Positions 1 to 9,857 of a DNA stretch of 64,000 bases are shown one piece after another. The notes under the pieces are model-generated. The model saw only the letters and a program-made list of their open reading frames with translations, made no database searches and was not told the origin of the DNA. How positions within the stretch are numbered: position 1 is the first letter of the stretch; every line of letters starts with the position of its first letter. Both the position numbers and the translations under genes were made by a program. This DNA is from Rubripirellula tenax. Lineage in GTDB: Bacteria; Planctomycetota; Planctomycetia; Pirellulales; Pirellulaceae. The stretch spans positions 706,764-770,763 of the forward strand of contig NZ_SJPW01000003.1 in the NCBI RefSeq assembly GCF_007860125.1, written 5' to 3'.

Positions 1-1832
1 ACACCGATATTCGCGATCGCTAAGTCGGCGAACCCGTCTTGATTCCAGTCGCCCGACGTGACGCCAAGGGTATAGCTGTTTTCCTGCACTCCGGACGCAA
101 ATGTGACATCTACCAAGCGTTGAATCCCAGATGTTTCGATGTTGCGGTAGAGCCGATCCGAGCGACGAGCGACAAAGTCATCCGCATCGGCATCCCCTTG
201 CGCAAAGTAGAGATCGGGGCACCCATCCAAATCGATATCTGTGACCGCAACGCCACCACCCATCGATTGATAGATTGCGAAGCCCTTCGCCAATGGTTGT
301 TTCGCGATGTGATAGGCGTGATCCAATCCGATTGCCATGGAGACGTCTTGAAAATCGATTCGATCTTGCGCCTGAGGAGCCGCAAATTGGGTCGTTTTCG
401 GTGACGAATCGCTCGCCAGTTGGGCTATGCGATTCGGAAACGGAGGTAACTTTCCGTCGCCAAGGTTCATCCCACACCAAACTTGGATTGGCTTTGGAAA
501 CGATTTTTGAGTAGCGAGCGTCTGGCTGATTTCGGTATTCAGTTCTGCGATTCGTTGTTGCGAATTGCCGGCTTTGGTGGCGTCGACCGATTGCCAAAGC
601 AGCGATTCCAGTTTGCGACCAACGGTATCCAAGTCTTCCGCGATGATCCGAAAGGAATCACTTGCCGGTGCGGTTGACAGGGCAATCGTATTGCTTTGGG
701 TCAAAATACGATTGAGTAACGCGTATCGATCGATCCAGATGTCTGCCTTTTCCTGTTCGTCCAGCGATCTCAGGCCTTGGAACATTCGTCGTGTCGATCG
801 AAGGTCGGTCGGATCCAAACGCACCGCTTCGGCAAGCGCGCGGACAGCACCGGAGTATTCCGCCTCGGCGATCAATTGGGTACCGATCGCGGCCCAATAT
901 TCGGGGTACTTTTTAACCGCATCATTCAAGTGGCCATACCACCACGCCATCATGTCGTCGTCCTGGGCCTCGACGGCGGCACGGCCGTAAAAGGCAATCA
1001 TTGAATCCGGTGCGCTGCCTGATTCAATGATGGGACGCACGAGTTCGGCCGCTTCACGGTATTTCTTCTCGGTAAATAAGTAGCGTGCTTGCCCCATTTC
1101 CCCGATCGGCCAATACGGACGATTGCCGCCTGCGGGAGGCGAGCCAGGTGCGTCGTACATGGCATCTGATTCGACAATCAATGCGTGCAGTTCGTCCTGC
1201 ATGATGTCGCCTGACAGGCACAGTTCGCGAATCAGAATGTTCGCTTCGTGACGGCGTCCTTGGCAATTGAGTTGATGGGCCAGCGTTCGACGGACCAGAT
1301 TGATCGACGGATCCAATTCCAGAATTTTTCGGTATCGTTGTGCGGCATCATCGTATCGATTGAGCTTAACGCACCACCCAGCCGAAACTCCTAACGCGGG
1401 TAATCCGGCTTCGGGATGATCGGGTGGAATCTCACTCAATAGCTCGATCCCCTGATCCAAATCTCCCTGCAACACGACCGTATTGGCCAGATGGAAAAGG
1501 ACTTCGTAGTCCAGGGGGTTTGCAACCAACAGTGATCGAAAAGCCGCAGCAGCTTTATCAAGATCACCCTGGCCTTGGTCGGCGACCGCTTTGGCCAACA
1601 GAGCCTCGCGAGTCAAAGCAGGCTCCGGTGCTTGCGCAACGTCCGCGGCCGGTTCGATCGGCATCTCTCGTTTTGGAAGACTGGAAGTATTGGCGGTGCT
1701 TGGTTCCGATTTCGGTTGGCACCCGGCTAAGAAGACGGCCATCGCAAGTGCACACCGAAACCGGCTTGCGAACGATTCCCGAATCCGTTCGTCACTATCG
1801 GAGTACCGTCGAAGATATCGTCGAGTTATCAT
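1..1832 (-). CDS. CRTAC1-like lipoprotein with TPR and FG-GAP repeats (partial, C-terminus off the left edge)
   Basis: An open minus-strand frame runs from ATG at 1832 to the left edge without a stop (about 610 codons visible). An in-frame ATG at 1841 is an alternative start. The N-terminus has a hydrophobic stretch ending in LAGC, a lipobox, so it is probably a membrane-anchored lipoprotein. After it come roughly 350 residues of helical TPR-like repeats, then a segment (DFQDVSMAIGLDH) that opens the CRTAC1-type propeller, and FG-GAP/VCBS units such as DIDLDGCPDLYF and DWNQDGFADLAI with calcium-loop-like acidic residues. It is paralogous to the divergent gene at 1892 and, by comparison, should end with an ASPIC/UnbV domain beyond the window. 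The family is secreted and common in planctomycetes; its substrate is unknown. Confidence 0.85.
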   Translation of the reverse strand, partial: MITRRYLRRYSDSDERIRESFASRFRCALAMAVFLAGCQPKSEPSTANTSSLPKREMPIEPAADVAQAPEPALTREALLAKAVADQGQGDLDKAAAAFRSLLVANPLDYEVLFHLANTVVLQGDLDQGIELLSEIPPDHPEAGLPALGVSAGWCVKLNRYDDAAQRYRKILELDPSINLVRRTLAHQLNCQGRRHEANILIRELCLSGDIMQDELHALIVESDAMYDAPGSPPAGGNRPYWPIGEMGQARYLFTEKKYREAAELVRPIIESGSAPDSMIAFYGRAAVEAQDDDMMAWWYGHLNDAVKKYPEYWAAIGTQLIAEAEYSGAVRALAEAVRLDPTDLRSTRRMFQGLRSLDEQEKADIWIDRYALLNRILTQSNTIALSTAPASDSFRIIAEDLDTVGRKLESLLWQSVDATKAGNSQQRIAELNTEISQTLATQKSFPKPIQVWCGMNLGDGKLPPFPNRIAQLASDSSPKTTQFAAPQAQDRIDFQDVSMAIGLDHAYHIAKQPLAKGFAIYQSMGGGVAVTDIDLDGCPDLYFAQGDADADDFVARRSDRLYRNIETSGIQRLVDVTFASGVQENSYTLGVTSGDWNQDGFADLAIANIG

Positions 1833-1891
1833 AAAGACCATCGAAACATATGTATTGAAAGTGTAGTGAATTGTAGCCTGAGGGAGCACAC

Positions 1892-4800
1892 GTGCGGTCG
1901 GTCATTGATGCTCATTCTGTCCGTTTTACGATCACGCTGTGTTGCGTTAGTTTCGTGATGGGTTGTCGATCCGAAAGCGAAAACATTCCATCAGAAACGG
2001 TTTCATCACCTGTGGCGACGGATCATCCACCGGCCCCATCGAAACAACAAAGGCTCGATGCTGCTGGGCGGCATTTGAAATCGGGTGAGTTTGAACGAGC
2101 CGACGACGTGATCCGTGCGTTGTTGATCGAAGATCCCGATGACCAGCAGGCCAGCGCATTGATGTTGCGGATATTGTTGCACCGCAACGACGTGGCATCG
2201 GCCATCGAACTGCTCGATCGGATGGGATCACAAAATCCTGAACGTCGCGATGATTTCGATGCGCACGCTGCAAGTCTGCTGTTTCAAAGAAAAGACTTTG
2301 ACGCGGCGATCACTCGGTTGGAACGGTTGCTTGGTCGTTCACCTGATTTCGACGAGGCGCGGCACTTGCTGGCCAAGGTGCTTGATGAACAGGGGGACAC
2401 ATTTTCGTCCAACCAGCAGGCTCGGCAGCTGTTGAATCATACGATGCTCAATCGCGACGAGTTGATTGGGCTGATCTTTCCGACTCGCACACATTTAACA
2501 GAACAGGACATCTCCGATTCGGATGCGATGCGGCTCAAGCATCGGCCAAGCGTCCTTAGTGTTGCGTCAACACATCGGATCCTTGGTAACCCAAGAGAAG
2601 CACTGGCCAGCCTGGACGCTAGTAGTGATTTCACCTCGCGGCGAAATCCTGCGGGCATCGCGTTATACGGTCGCTCTCTAGCTGATGCCCAAATGATGGA
2701 TCGACTCGCCCTGTGGGTCGCCGAAGCGCCGGCGGAGTGTGAAAGTTACCCAGATTTCTGGATGGCCTGCGGTGCACTGGCGCGTTTAAACGATCCTGCT
2801 GTCGCGACAGAGTGCTTCGTCAAAGCGATCCGAATCGAACCGGGCAGCATCGACGCCCATTACGGGCTGATTCAAGCACTTGAAGAATGCGGTCGGCATG
2901 CGCTCGCAGAGAAGTTTCGGACGCGTTCAAATGCTGTCGACAGCCTCGCTCGTGACGTCAAGCGAATCCGAGAATCGACGAAACCGGATCCGCAGGATTT
3001 TGTCGATGTCGCCACACAGTTGATGAATGTTGGTCGTCCGCTCGAGGCGATCGCATGGCAGGAGTACGCCATTGCCAACTTTGCACCAAACTCTGAAGAA
3101 CGTCGTTCGATTCCAACATACAAAACGAAAGTGCTTGAGCGGTTTCCGACCGGTCGCGACGAGGAAACCCTACTCGACGAATTGGCAGAGTCGGAGTGCT
3201 CCCAAGCAATCGCGTGGCTGGCCGCGTCGCGCAGCAACCCGGTCAATCCATCGACCATGAACGCGATCGACGACCGCCGCCCAGTTCCGTCGGGAATCGA
3301 CGACCTTCCTTTTTGCGATCCAGTTTTTGTCGACGTGGCGGATCGAATGAAACTGTCTTTCCAGTATTTCAATGCGGCATCGCCCGTAGACCGGGAGTTT
3401 CAGATATTCCAAGCATTCGGAGGCGGCGCTGCTTGTATCGACTTTGATCGAGATGGTGCCGTCGACTTCTACCTGGCGCAGGCAGGCACTACGCCACCGA
3501 ATGGTATTTCAGCCTTTGCAAACGGTTTGTTTCGCAATCAAGGAAAACACTTCGTCGATGTCATCGAGTCATCCTCTGCTGATGATCGCGCGTACTCGGT
3601 TGGCGTATCCGCTGGCGATTGGAATCAGGATGGGTTTGCTGATTTGTTCATTGGCAACCTGGGACGCAATCGATTGCTGATCAATCAGGGCGACGGCACG
3701 TTCAGCGATTCCCAGGATCCGGCGATTGGTCAAGAGCAAGCCTATACAAGCAGTGTCGCCATAGCGGACTTGAACGACGACGGCTTGCCCGACATCGTCG
3801 AGATCAATTACCTGGACGACCCCCGAATATTTGCTCCAATCGAGCGAGATTTGGAGGGAAAGCCGGTTTCACTGCCAGGTCCCCTGCAGTTCCAGCCTGC
3901 GATGGATCGAATGATCCTATCGGTGGGTGATGGTACGATGGACGCGCGCCCGCTTGGCGACCAAGCCAGCGACCAGTTTAGTACTGGCTTGGCATTGATC
4001 GTGACCGACATCGACGGCAACCGCGGCAACGAAGTGTTTGTGGCGAACGATCTTCGAGCGAACCAGTTGTGGGTGCGTGATGACAAGACGTCCGAGTGGA
4101 ACGATGCCGCAGTCGGCGTGGGTGTCGCCTACGGCACTCAAGGAAAACCGATGGCTTGCATGGGAATAGCTGCAGCGGACTTCGACAGAAACGGACAACT
4201 CGACCTCCACATCTCGAACTTCGAGAATGAATGGTCGAATCAGTACATGCAAACCAAGTCGGGGACGTTCGTTGATTCCGCTGTGCCTTTTCGACTCGAT
4301 GCACTATCGCGAAAAATGCTTGGCTTCGGAACGCAGGCAATTGATTTTGACAACAACACGATCTGGGATCTAATCGTCGGAAATGGGCACATCGAAGATT
4401 TGACTGATAAAGGAAGCCTGTTTGCTATGCCGACTCAATTGCTTGCCGGCAGTAGCGACGGGTTCGTTGAAACGCATGTCGCAGGCGATGACACATACTG
4501 GCAGGGCATGCATTTTTCGCGAGCGATGGCGAAGTGCGACTTCAATCGAGACGGAAAGATCGATCTCCTGGTAACCGATCTAAAGAGCAAGCCGTCGCTG
4601 TTGGAGAATCAAACGCCGACTTCACACCATGGGTTACAGTTGGAATTGGTTGGGACTCGATCGGAACGAGACGCTATTGGTGCGATCGTTGTCGTTGAAT
4701 TTGGATCGACCGAACTTATGCAAACCGTTCAAACAGGCGACGGATACCTCTCAAAGAATGAATCTGCTTTGTTCTTTGGCCTTGGTGATACGAAGTCGAT

Positions 4801-4936
4801 CGATCGTGTACGAGTCCGGTGGCCAAGCGGCATCGAGCAAGTGTTCACCGACCTAGACGTCGATTCACGATGGCAATTGGTGGAAAACGCCCCGACACCT
4901 TGGCAACTGAATGTCGGAGTCTCGCCGCGCAAGTAA
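1892..4936 (+). CDS. CRTAC1-like lipoprotein: TPR + FG-GAP/VCBS propeller + ASPIC/UnbV
   Basis: A 1014-residue protein from a GTG start at 1892, preceded by a good GAGGGAG ribosome-binding site about 8 bases upstream. A signal sequence ends in VMGC, a lipobox. Residues about 50-430 are TPR-like repeats. About seven FG-GAP/VCBS units follow (for example DFDRDGAVDFYL, DWNQDGFADLFI, DLNDDGLPDIVE, DFNRDGKIDLLV), each with a DxDxDG-type calcium loop. The last 100 or so residues match the ASPIC/UnbV domain (GDGYLS, RVRWPSG). The protein is predicted to sit on the outside of the cytoplasmic membrane or on the outer membrane. Its biochemical role is not known. It is divergent from a paralogue on the left with only about 50-60 bp between the starts, so the two probably share a control region. 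Confidence 0.9.
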   Translation: MRSVIDAHSVRFTITLCCVSFVMGCRSESENIPSETVSSPVATDHPPAPSKQQRLDAAGRHLKSGEFERADDVIRALLIEDPDDQQASALMLRILLHRNDVASAIELLDRMGSQNPERRDDFDAHAASLLFQRKDFDAAITRLERLLGRSPDFDEARHLLAKVLDEQGDTFSSNQQARQLLNHTMLNRDELIGLIFPTRTHLTEQDISDSDAMRLKHRPSVLSVASTHRILGNPREALASLDASSDFTSRRNPAGIALYGRSLADAQMMDRLALWVAEAPAECESYPDFWMACGALARLNDPAVATECFVKAIRIEPGSIDAHYGLIQALEECGRHALAEKFRTRSNAVDSLARDVKRIRESTKPDPQDFVDVATQLMNVGRPLEAIAWQEYAIANFAPNSEERRSIPTYKTKVLERFPTGRDEETLLDELAESECSQAIAWLAASRSNPVNPSTMNAIDDRRPVPSGIDDLPFCDPVFVDVADRMKLSFQYFNAASPVDREFQIFQAFGGGAACIDFDRDGAVDFYLAQAGTTPPNGISAFANGLFRNQGKHFVDVIESSSADDRAYSVGVSAGDWNQDGFADLFIGNLGRNRLLINQGDGTFSDSQDPAIGQEQAYTSSVAIADLNDDGLPDIVEINYLDDPRIFAPIERDLEGKPVSLPGPLQFQPAMDRMILSVGDGTMDARPLGDQASDQFSTGLALIVTDIDGNRGNEVFVANDLRANQLWVRDDKTSEWNDAAVGVGVAYGTQGKPMACMGIAAADFDRNGQLDLHISNFENEWSNQYMQTKSGTFVDSAVPFRLDALSRKMLGFGTQAIDFDNNTIWDLIVGNGHIEDLTDKGSLFAMPTQLLAGSSDGFVETHVAGDDTYWQGMHFSRAMAKCDFNRDGKIDLLVTDLKSKPSLLENQTPTSHHGLQLELVGTRSERDAIGAIVVVEFGSTELMQTVQTGDGYLSKNESALFFGLGDTKSIDRVRVRWPSGIEQVFTDLDVDSRWQLVENAPTPWQLNVGVSPRK

Positions 4937-5082
4937 GTATTGCTCATTCAAATCGTTGCTTCGCGATTTCCATTGAACAGGGTTGCTAGGTCAGCCACTG
5001 GGCGTTCTTCATCGCCGAAATTCGCCGTCAATCAAGAGTGGCTGGTCGTTCAGGGCGACTCGGCCGCGTACCGGTTGAATCC

Positions 5083-5529
5083 CTAGTCCATGCGGACGCC
5101 GATGGTCAGCAAAATGTTGGCGTAGCGTTGTTGGTCGGCTGTTTGGATGGTCAGCACGTGGTCGGGGGTGCTGACCGCTTCGTAGAAGGCCCATTTGTCG
5201 ATCGGTTCCAGTTGGACGTCCAGCTTGGCGTCGCGGATCGTTTGACGATAGTCGTCCCAAACCGGTGGGTCGCCGTCGAGGGCGTAGGGGCCGCTGGTTT
5301 CGGTCTGCATCGTTTGAATCGCTTCGATGGGAATCGCCGACAACAGTGCTTCCAAAACTTGGTTGCACGTCGGCACCCCGGGCATCAGGTTCAAACTGAT
5401 CAATTCGGCACGCGGGCCTCGCTTGCTGGCGGCCGGATAGTTGCCGTCCGCGATCAGCACGCTGCTGTGGTGACCGGCCGAAGCGAGGACGGATGTGATT
5501 TGCGGATGGATCAACTTATGGCGTAGCAT
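5083..5529 (-). CDS. RbsD/FucU family sugar mutarotase
   Basis: A 148-residue protein, the normal size for the RbsD/FucU family, which interconverts anomers or pyranose forms of ribose or fucose. The N-terminal signature HKLIHPQITSVLASAGHHSSV followed by ADGNYPA is characteristic; the His at about residue 20 corresponds to the catalytic histidine of the family. The C-terminus has the ERYANILLTIG-like strand (QRYANILLTIGV). Sequence alone does not separate ribose from fucose specificity, but the length and WAFYEAV segment look more like FucU. It is cytoplasmic. It stands alone between two plus-strand genes, with no adjacent sugar transporter or kinase. Confidence 0.85.
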   Translation of the reverse strand: MLRHKLIHPQITSVLASAGHHSSVLIADGNYPAASKRGPRAELISLNLMPGVPTCNQVLEALLSAIPIEAIQTMQTETSGPYALDGDPPVWDDYRQTIRDAKLDVQLEPIDKWAFYEAVSTPDHVLTIQTADQQRYANILLTIGVRMD

Positions 5530-5646
5530 GCGTCTGGCACTCGGAGAATGATCTGGTTTTGGCTAGGATATTGTCGGCGGGTGCCCGATCGGGGACCCGT
5601 CAAGCGATCGCGATTGTATCCAAAAACCCAGTGACGGAGTGGCTCG

Positions 5647-6870
5647 GTGCCCGAAAGCCTTTTAGCACGCCGTTTGAAATTGGGCACCTATCTAGGGATC
5701 GGGCTTTACGTCCACTGGTCGTTTTCGCTGGCGATTCTATTCGTCACCTTGCGATTTCTGCCGCTCGGCGGCGCAGCCGTTGCGTTTGGTATCGCACAAC
5801 TTTTTGGTGTGTTTTTCTGTGTCACGCTGCACGAGTACGGGCACGCGATGGCCGCTCGTTGTTTCGGCATCGGGACCGCCGATATCACGCTATTGCCGAT
5901 CGGCGGCGTCGCAAGACTGCGCCGGATGCCTCGCATCCCGTGGCAAGAATTGATCGTTGCCGTTGCCGGACCGGCAGTCAACGTCGTGATCGGAATTGCC
6001 TTAGTCACCGGCTTGGCATTGATCGTAGACTCCGCGACGGCGTCGATGTTGAAAACATTCTTCGCCGCGATGTTCACCGGCGGTGAGGTCAGTGACACGA
6101 TCAGCGACAGCGTGGAGCAGATGTTGGCCGAACCGTCATGGCTAGGGTTCGTGCTGATGATGATTGGCGTCAATATCATGTTGGTTCTGTTCAATATGAT
6201 TCCGGCATTTCCGATGGACGGCGGGCGTGTTTTCCGCAGTCTGTTGGCGATGGTGATGGACTATTCGACGGCGACATCCATCGCGTCGAAGGTCGGTCTG
6301 GGGTGCGCAGCATTGATGGCGTTGTTCGCAATGTCAGCGGATCCACCGCATTGGATCTTGGTGTTGATTTCGATGTTCATCGGCTATGCGGGGATCGCCG
6401 AAGCGAGGCAAGTCAAGCTAATGGAAAAGGTCCGCGGGTTTCGGGTCGGCGACGTGATGATCGAAACCGAACGCGTACTTCCGATGGACACACCGCTTAG
6501 CGAGATTGCTCGTCAGTGGCGGCTGACCGGTCTAGCATCGCTTCCCATTTCATCCTACGTCGGCACGGTAGTCGGAACCTTGCGACTAGAAGACGTCACC
6601 AACGCAATCCGCGACGGCAAGGATCCGACCACGACGGCGGGTCAATTGGTCGATTACAGCCAATCCGTCGAACTGTTGCGCGCCGACGACGATTTGTCGG
6701 AAGCCCTTGCGAAGTCGGGAAAGTCCGCTCGCCAGATTCCGGTCGTCAACGGGACCGGACATCTTGTCGGCGTATTGGATCTGGACACGATGCTGGCCCG
6801 TCGAGGACTCGCACAACCGGGCGAAGCTGCCCACGACGTTGCGATTCGACAGCTCGATGTGTTGAGTTGA
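5647..6870 (+). CDS. Site-2 protease family (M50) membrane metalloprotease with CBS domains
   Basis: A 407-residue integral membrane protein from a GTG start at 5647. The zinc site is clear: HEYGH at residues 62-66 and the distal NMIPAFPMDGGR with Asp191 as third ligand, both in hydrophobic segments. About six membrane spans occupy residues 10-240. The remainder (from about residue 265) is a cytoplasmic CBS pair, with VGDVMIETERVLPMDTPLSEIARQW and a second VELLRADDDLSEAL unit. This is the SpoIVFB-like class in which CBS domains sense adenine nucleotides and gate intramembrane cleavage. The substrate is unknown. It converges on the CDF exporter with 24 bp between stops. Confidence 0.88.
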   Translation: MPESLLARRLKLGTYLGIGLYVHWSFSLAILFVTLRFLPLGGAAVAFGIAQLFGVFFCVTLHEYGHAMAARCFGIGTADITLLPIGGVARLRRMPRIPWQELIVAVAGPAVNVVIGIALVTGLALIVDSATASMLKTFFAAMFTGGEVSDTISDSVEQMLAEPSWLGFVLMMIGVNIMLVLFNMIPAFPMDGGRVFRSLLAMVMDYSTATSIASKVGLGCAALMALFAMSADPPHWILVLISMFIGYAGIAEARQVKLMEKVRGFRVGDVMIETERVLPMDTPLSEIARQWRLTGLASLPISSYVGTVVGTLRLEDVTNAIRDGKDPTTTAGQLVDYSQSVELLRADDDLSEALAKSGKSARQIPVVNGTGHLVGVLDLDTMLARRGLAQPGEAAHDVAIRQLDVLS

Positions 6871-6894
6871 TGTGATAGGTTGGTCAGGAAACGA

Positions 6895-7803
6895 TCAAAG
6901 AGTGCCTTCTTCCCACTGGCCGCAATTTGCATCACCGACCGAGCGTTCGATCTGGATGGTGATATGATCGATTTTGAATCGCTCGTGCAGCGTTTTACTG
7001 ATTTCGTTTAGCAACACATCATCGTTGGTATGTCCGGGACGAACCAGATGCGCCGTCAGCGCGTTCTCGGTCGTACTCATGGCCCAGATGTGCAGATCGT
7101 GAACAGCCGTCACACCCGCCAGTTCGCCAAGGTAGGTCTGCACTTGTTCGATATCGATGTGGGCCGGTACAGCTTGCATCGCAAGCTGAAACGATTCTCG
7201 CATCAGCTTCCACGTCGCGAAGAAGATCACCGCTGCGATCGCCAAGCTGGCCACCGGATCGATCACGCGCCAGTCCGTCCAAAGGATGATCGCGCCGGCA
7301 ATCGCGACGCCCAGCGACAACAGCGCGTCGGCAGCCATATGCAGATACGCGCCACGCAAATTCAAATCGTGTTCACTGCCGCGGATGAACAGCAGCGCCG
7401 TTGCTGTGTTGATCACCACGCCGATCATCGCGACCACGATGACGATCGGCCCGGGCACGGCGGGCGGGTCGGAGAGTCGTCCGATCGCTTCCCAAACGAT
7501 GCCACCGACTGCGACCATCAACAGCAAGCTATTGAAGAGTGCCGCCAGGATCGTCGATCCGCGCCATCCGTAGGTGCGTTTACCGCTGGGTGGCAATTTT
7601 GCCAACGCATACCCAGCCCATGCCATCAACAAACCAAGCACGTCGCTTAAGTTGTGACCGGCGTCCGCCATCAAGGCCAGCGAATCGCTCCACCAACCAA
7701 TCGCTGCCTCGATGACCACGAAGACGACGTTCAGCGTCACACCGAACGCAAACGCCCGCCCGAAATCTTTTTCGGTCGCATGGTGATGGGCACACTGGTG
7801 CAT
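6895..7803 (-). CDS. Cation diffusion facilitator (CzcD/ZitB type) metal exporter
   Basis: A 302-residue protein starting at ATG 7803. It has the CDF hallmarks: a short His-rich N-terminus (HQCAHHH), the TM2 metal site ADAGHNLSD (His50 and Asp54), the TM5 site HMAADALLS, six membrane segments, and a C-terminal cytoplasmic metal-binding domain with HDLHIW. The HxxxD pair in both TM2 and TM5 is typical of Zn/Cd exporters driven by proton antiport in the inner membrane. No metal-responsive regulator is adjacent. Confidence 0.92.
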   Translation of the reverse strand: MHQCAHHHATEKDFGRAFAFGVTLNVVFVVIEAAIGWWSDSLALMADAGHNLSDVLGLLMAWAGYALAKLPPSGKRTYGWRGSTILAALFNSLLLMVAVGGIVWEAIGRLSDPPAVPGPIVIVVAMIGVVINTATALLFIRGSEHDLNLRGAYLHMAADALLSLGVAIAGAIILWTDWRVIDPVASLAIAAVIFFATWKLMRESFQLAMQAVPAHIDIEQVQTYLGELAGVTAVHDLHIWAMSTTENALTAHLVRPGHTNDDVLLNEISKTLHERFKIDHITIQIERSVGDANCGQWEEGTL

Positions 7804-7843
7804 GATTCATTACGAAACGGATCGAGGCGTGACGGCTGCGGAA

Positions 7844-8107
7844 CTACTGAATGTTAAGCCGTCCGTCGGGTCCCGACGAGGATCGTAGGCTGGAAGGGAT
7901 CGCCATCGCTTCGACGGAAGTCTCCGGCGAGGGGCGTACCACCCAGTCTCGCGATGATGCTTCACCAACGGTTGTCAGTTCGAACACCAACATACCGACG
8001 CCCCACGCCACGACAATCCAAGCGACGGCCGCGATCTGACGACTCCAAAGATCGGAGGCTTCGGATCGGGATTGGGGATTCGTTTCGAGAGGATAACTCG
8101 ACGACAT
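7844..8107 (-). CDS. Small single-span membrane protein, unknown
   Basis: An 87-residue reading frame from ATG 8107; the frame stays open further upstream (ATG 8146, TTG 8266), so the start is uncertain. The only recognisable feature is one membrane segment, IAAVAWIVVAWGVGMLVFEL, with a polar Ser-rich tail after it. It lies directly downstream of, and in the same direction as, the T2SS-F-like gene, and may be a partner in that transcription unit. I do not recognise a family. Confidence 0.4.
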   Translation of the reverse strand: MSSSYPLETNPQSRSEASDLWSRQIAAVAWIVVAWGVGMLVFELTTVGEASSRDWVVRPSPETSVEAMAIPSSLRSSSGPDGRLNIQ

Positions 8108-8266
8108 CAATCGACTCCAGTTGAACGTTCGGAAAGCACGAGCCATCGGGCGCGTAGCGATTCCATCGGTCGACGGGGCCGGCGAAGATAACCGGCAAAC
8201 GCCGAGGGTAACGACCGTGCCGTAAAACCCGGGGGCACTTTCCCTAGGATCGTCAAGGTTTACCAA

Positions 8267-9319
8267 CTAGCGACGCGGAAGGATCGGTTCGTTCGCGCCG
8301 CTGAGGGCTCCCAAATAGGTTCGGGCGATTCGGAAGATCAAGAATACGAAGAACAGAATGATCGCCACCCGGATGATCAGCGTCGCTGCACCGGCAAGGA
8401 AACGGATCGCCGACTTGGCCCGTTCGTCGTATTCCTTCGCCAGATAATCCATCGATTCCGCGTCGGTGCCGCTATGCTCGGAGATCTCGACACGCGAGAT
8501 AAAGTCGCTGGGGAACAGATTGGTCGCTTCGAGCGCACCGGCAAGAGTCGAACCGCCGCGAATGGCTGCTTCGGCATCGTCGGCGGCGGCGCGGTAGTAG
8601 TCGCTGTCGGTGCTGTCGAGCGCCAACCGTATAGCCAAGATCGGGTCCAGTCCCGCATCGAGCGACAACGCCATCGTCCAACAAAATCGCGAGATCGTGA
8701 TCGTTTGAATGGACGGCCCCAGCTTGGGAATCAGGTACAGCAGCGGCGCCAAATTTTGAACGCCACCGACGTTGCGAAAGAACGCCCACACCATGATGCC
8801 GAGCCCGCCGAAAAAGATCGACAAGTACAACCAAAACCACAAAACGCCGGAACCGCCACGGAGGCCGAACCCCAAGATATCGGTCATCTGACCACCGCCG
8901 GCCGGCGTTAGGATGCCCATCAGGTAGATCAAAAGCGAAATCACACCGATGCCACCGATCAATTGAATGACCGGCATGGTGATCGACGAAATGAACATTC
9001 GCCGCGTTTCGATTTGATGCTGGAAATGTTGGCTGAGCGAAAGTAGCGTTCGTTCGAGTCGTCCAGTTGCCTCGCCGACTTTCGTCATCGCCGTCATCAA
9101 ACGCGGGAAATACGCCGAGTTTTCCGACATCACCGTGCTCAGGTGTTCGCCCCGTTTTGCGCCCTCGGCCAGCAATCGCATCGCCTGGCGCTCATTTTCA
9201 GATCCGTGGGTGGATTCGCTTTCGAGCAGTCGGACCAAATCGGCGCCGGCTTGCAAACCCGTTCCGAATCGGTGGCAAAATCTTGTCGCCGTCGAAAGTT
9301 TCATCCGTTTGGAAAACAC
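8267..9319 (-). CDS. Type II secretion system F-domain inner-membrane protein
   Basis: A 350-residue protein with a GTG start at 9319 or ATG at 9304. It contains two T2SSF modules: the first around residues 10-110 (ATRFCHRFGTGLQAGADL, GEHLSTVM, VGEATGRLERTLLSLSQH) and the second around 215-320 (FCWTMALSLDAGLDPILAIRLALDST, FPSDFISRVEISEHSGTDAESMDYLA). Three hydrophobic segments separate and follow them, as in GspF/PilC. These proteins are the polytopic inner-membrane platform of type II secretion and type IV pilus machines. No other secretion gene is adjacent, which is common in planctomycetes, where such components are scattered. Confidence 0.88.
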   Translation of the reverse strand: MFSKRMKLSTATRFCHRFGTGLQAGADLVRLLESESTHGSENERQAMRLLAEGAKRGEHLSTVMSENSAYFPRLMTAMTKVGEATGRLERTLLSLSQHFQHQIETRRMFISSITMPVIQLIGGIGVISLLIYLMGILTPAGGGQMTDILGFGLRGGSGVLWFWLYLSIFFGGLGIMVWAFFRNVGGVQNLAPLLYLIPKLGPSIQTITISRFCWTMALSLDAGLDPILAIRLALDSTDSDYYRAAADDAEAAIRGGSTLAGALEATNLFPSDFISRVEISEHSGTDAESMDYLAKEYDERAKSAIRFLAGAATLIIRVAIILFFVFLIFRIARTYLGALSGANEPILPRR

Positions 9320-9436
9320 GCCTGGGTCGCCTCGGGGCTAGTCGTCAAAGTCGCCCACGATCGTCACAACAATCCGGGTCGGGAAACCCATTGTGATCAC
9401 ACCGACGGTATCGGCGAAAGCCACTTAGGCAAAGTT

Positions 9437-9703
9437 TCACGCCGCCGTCTTGCCGATGTCCACAGGCTCGACCGCTTCGGCACGACTTACCGAGTCGGCA
9501 AAGTCCCGAAGCGTTTCTTCGACCTGGGCCAGTTGTTCGGCGGCGGTGTTCGACAGATTGACGAATAGGATGCGCGTTCTTCCGACTTGACACCAACCCG
9601 CTTGTTCGTCGTCCAGAACTTCCATTCGGACCTGAAACCCGGCTGATTTCGCTTGACGGATGCGGCGGCGCAGCCTTGCGACGACGGTGTCATCTTGGTT
9701 CAT
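9437..9703 (-). CDS. Conserved-looking small protein, unknown
   Basis: An 88-residue soluble reading frame from ATG 9703 (an in-frame TTG at 9715 is less likely). The sequence is regular and charged: RLRRRIRQAKSAGFQVRMEVLD, then GWCQVGRTRILFVNLS and an amphipathic AAEQLAQVEETLRDFADS helix, suggesting a compact alpha/beta fold rather than a random frame. It is on the same strand as the T2SS-F gene, with about 117 bp between, and divergent from the histidine kinase. No function can be assigned. Confidence 0.6.
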   Translation of the reverse strand: MNQDDTVVARLRRRIRQAKSAGFQVRMEVLDDEQAGWCQVGRTRILFVNLSNTAAEQLAQVEETLRDFADSVSRAEAVEPVDIGKTAA

Positions 9704-9857
9704 CTTGAATCGCAAAATTTCGAGTAATTTCGTCGCCGTTGACTTGGCAATCTGTGCGGGAAGACCACCAATCGGTGTAGCAGGTCGCCGGGGATCGACG
9801 ATAGGTCAATCAAGCGGCGTTCGCGTTTTCTTTTCTCTGATGGTCATTCCAGTCGAT

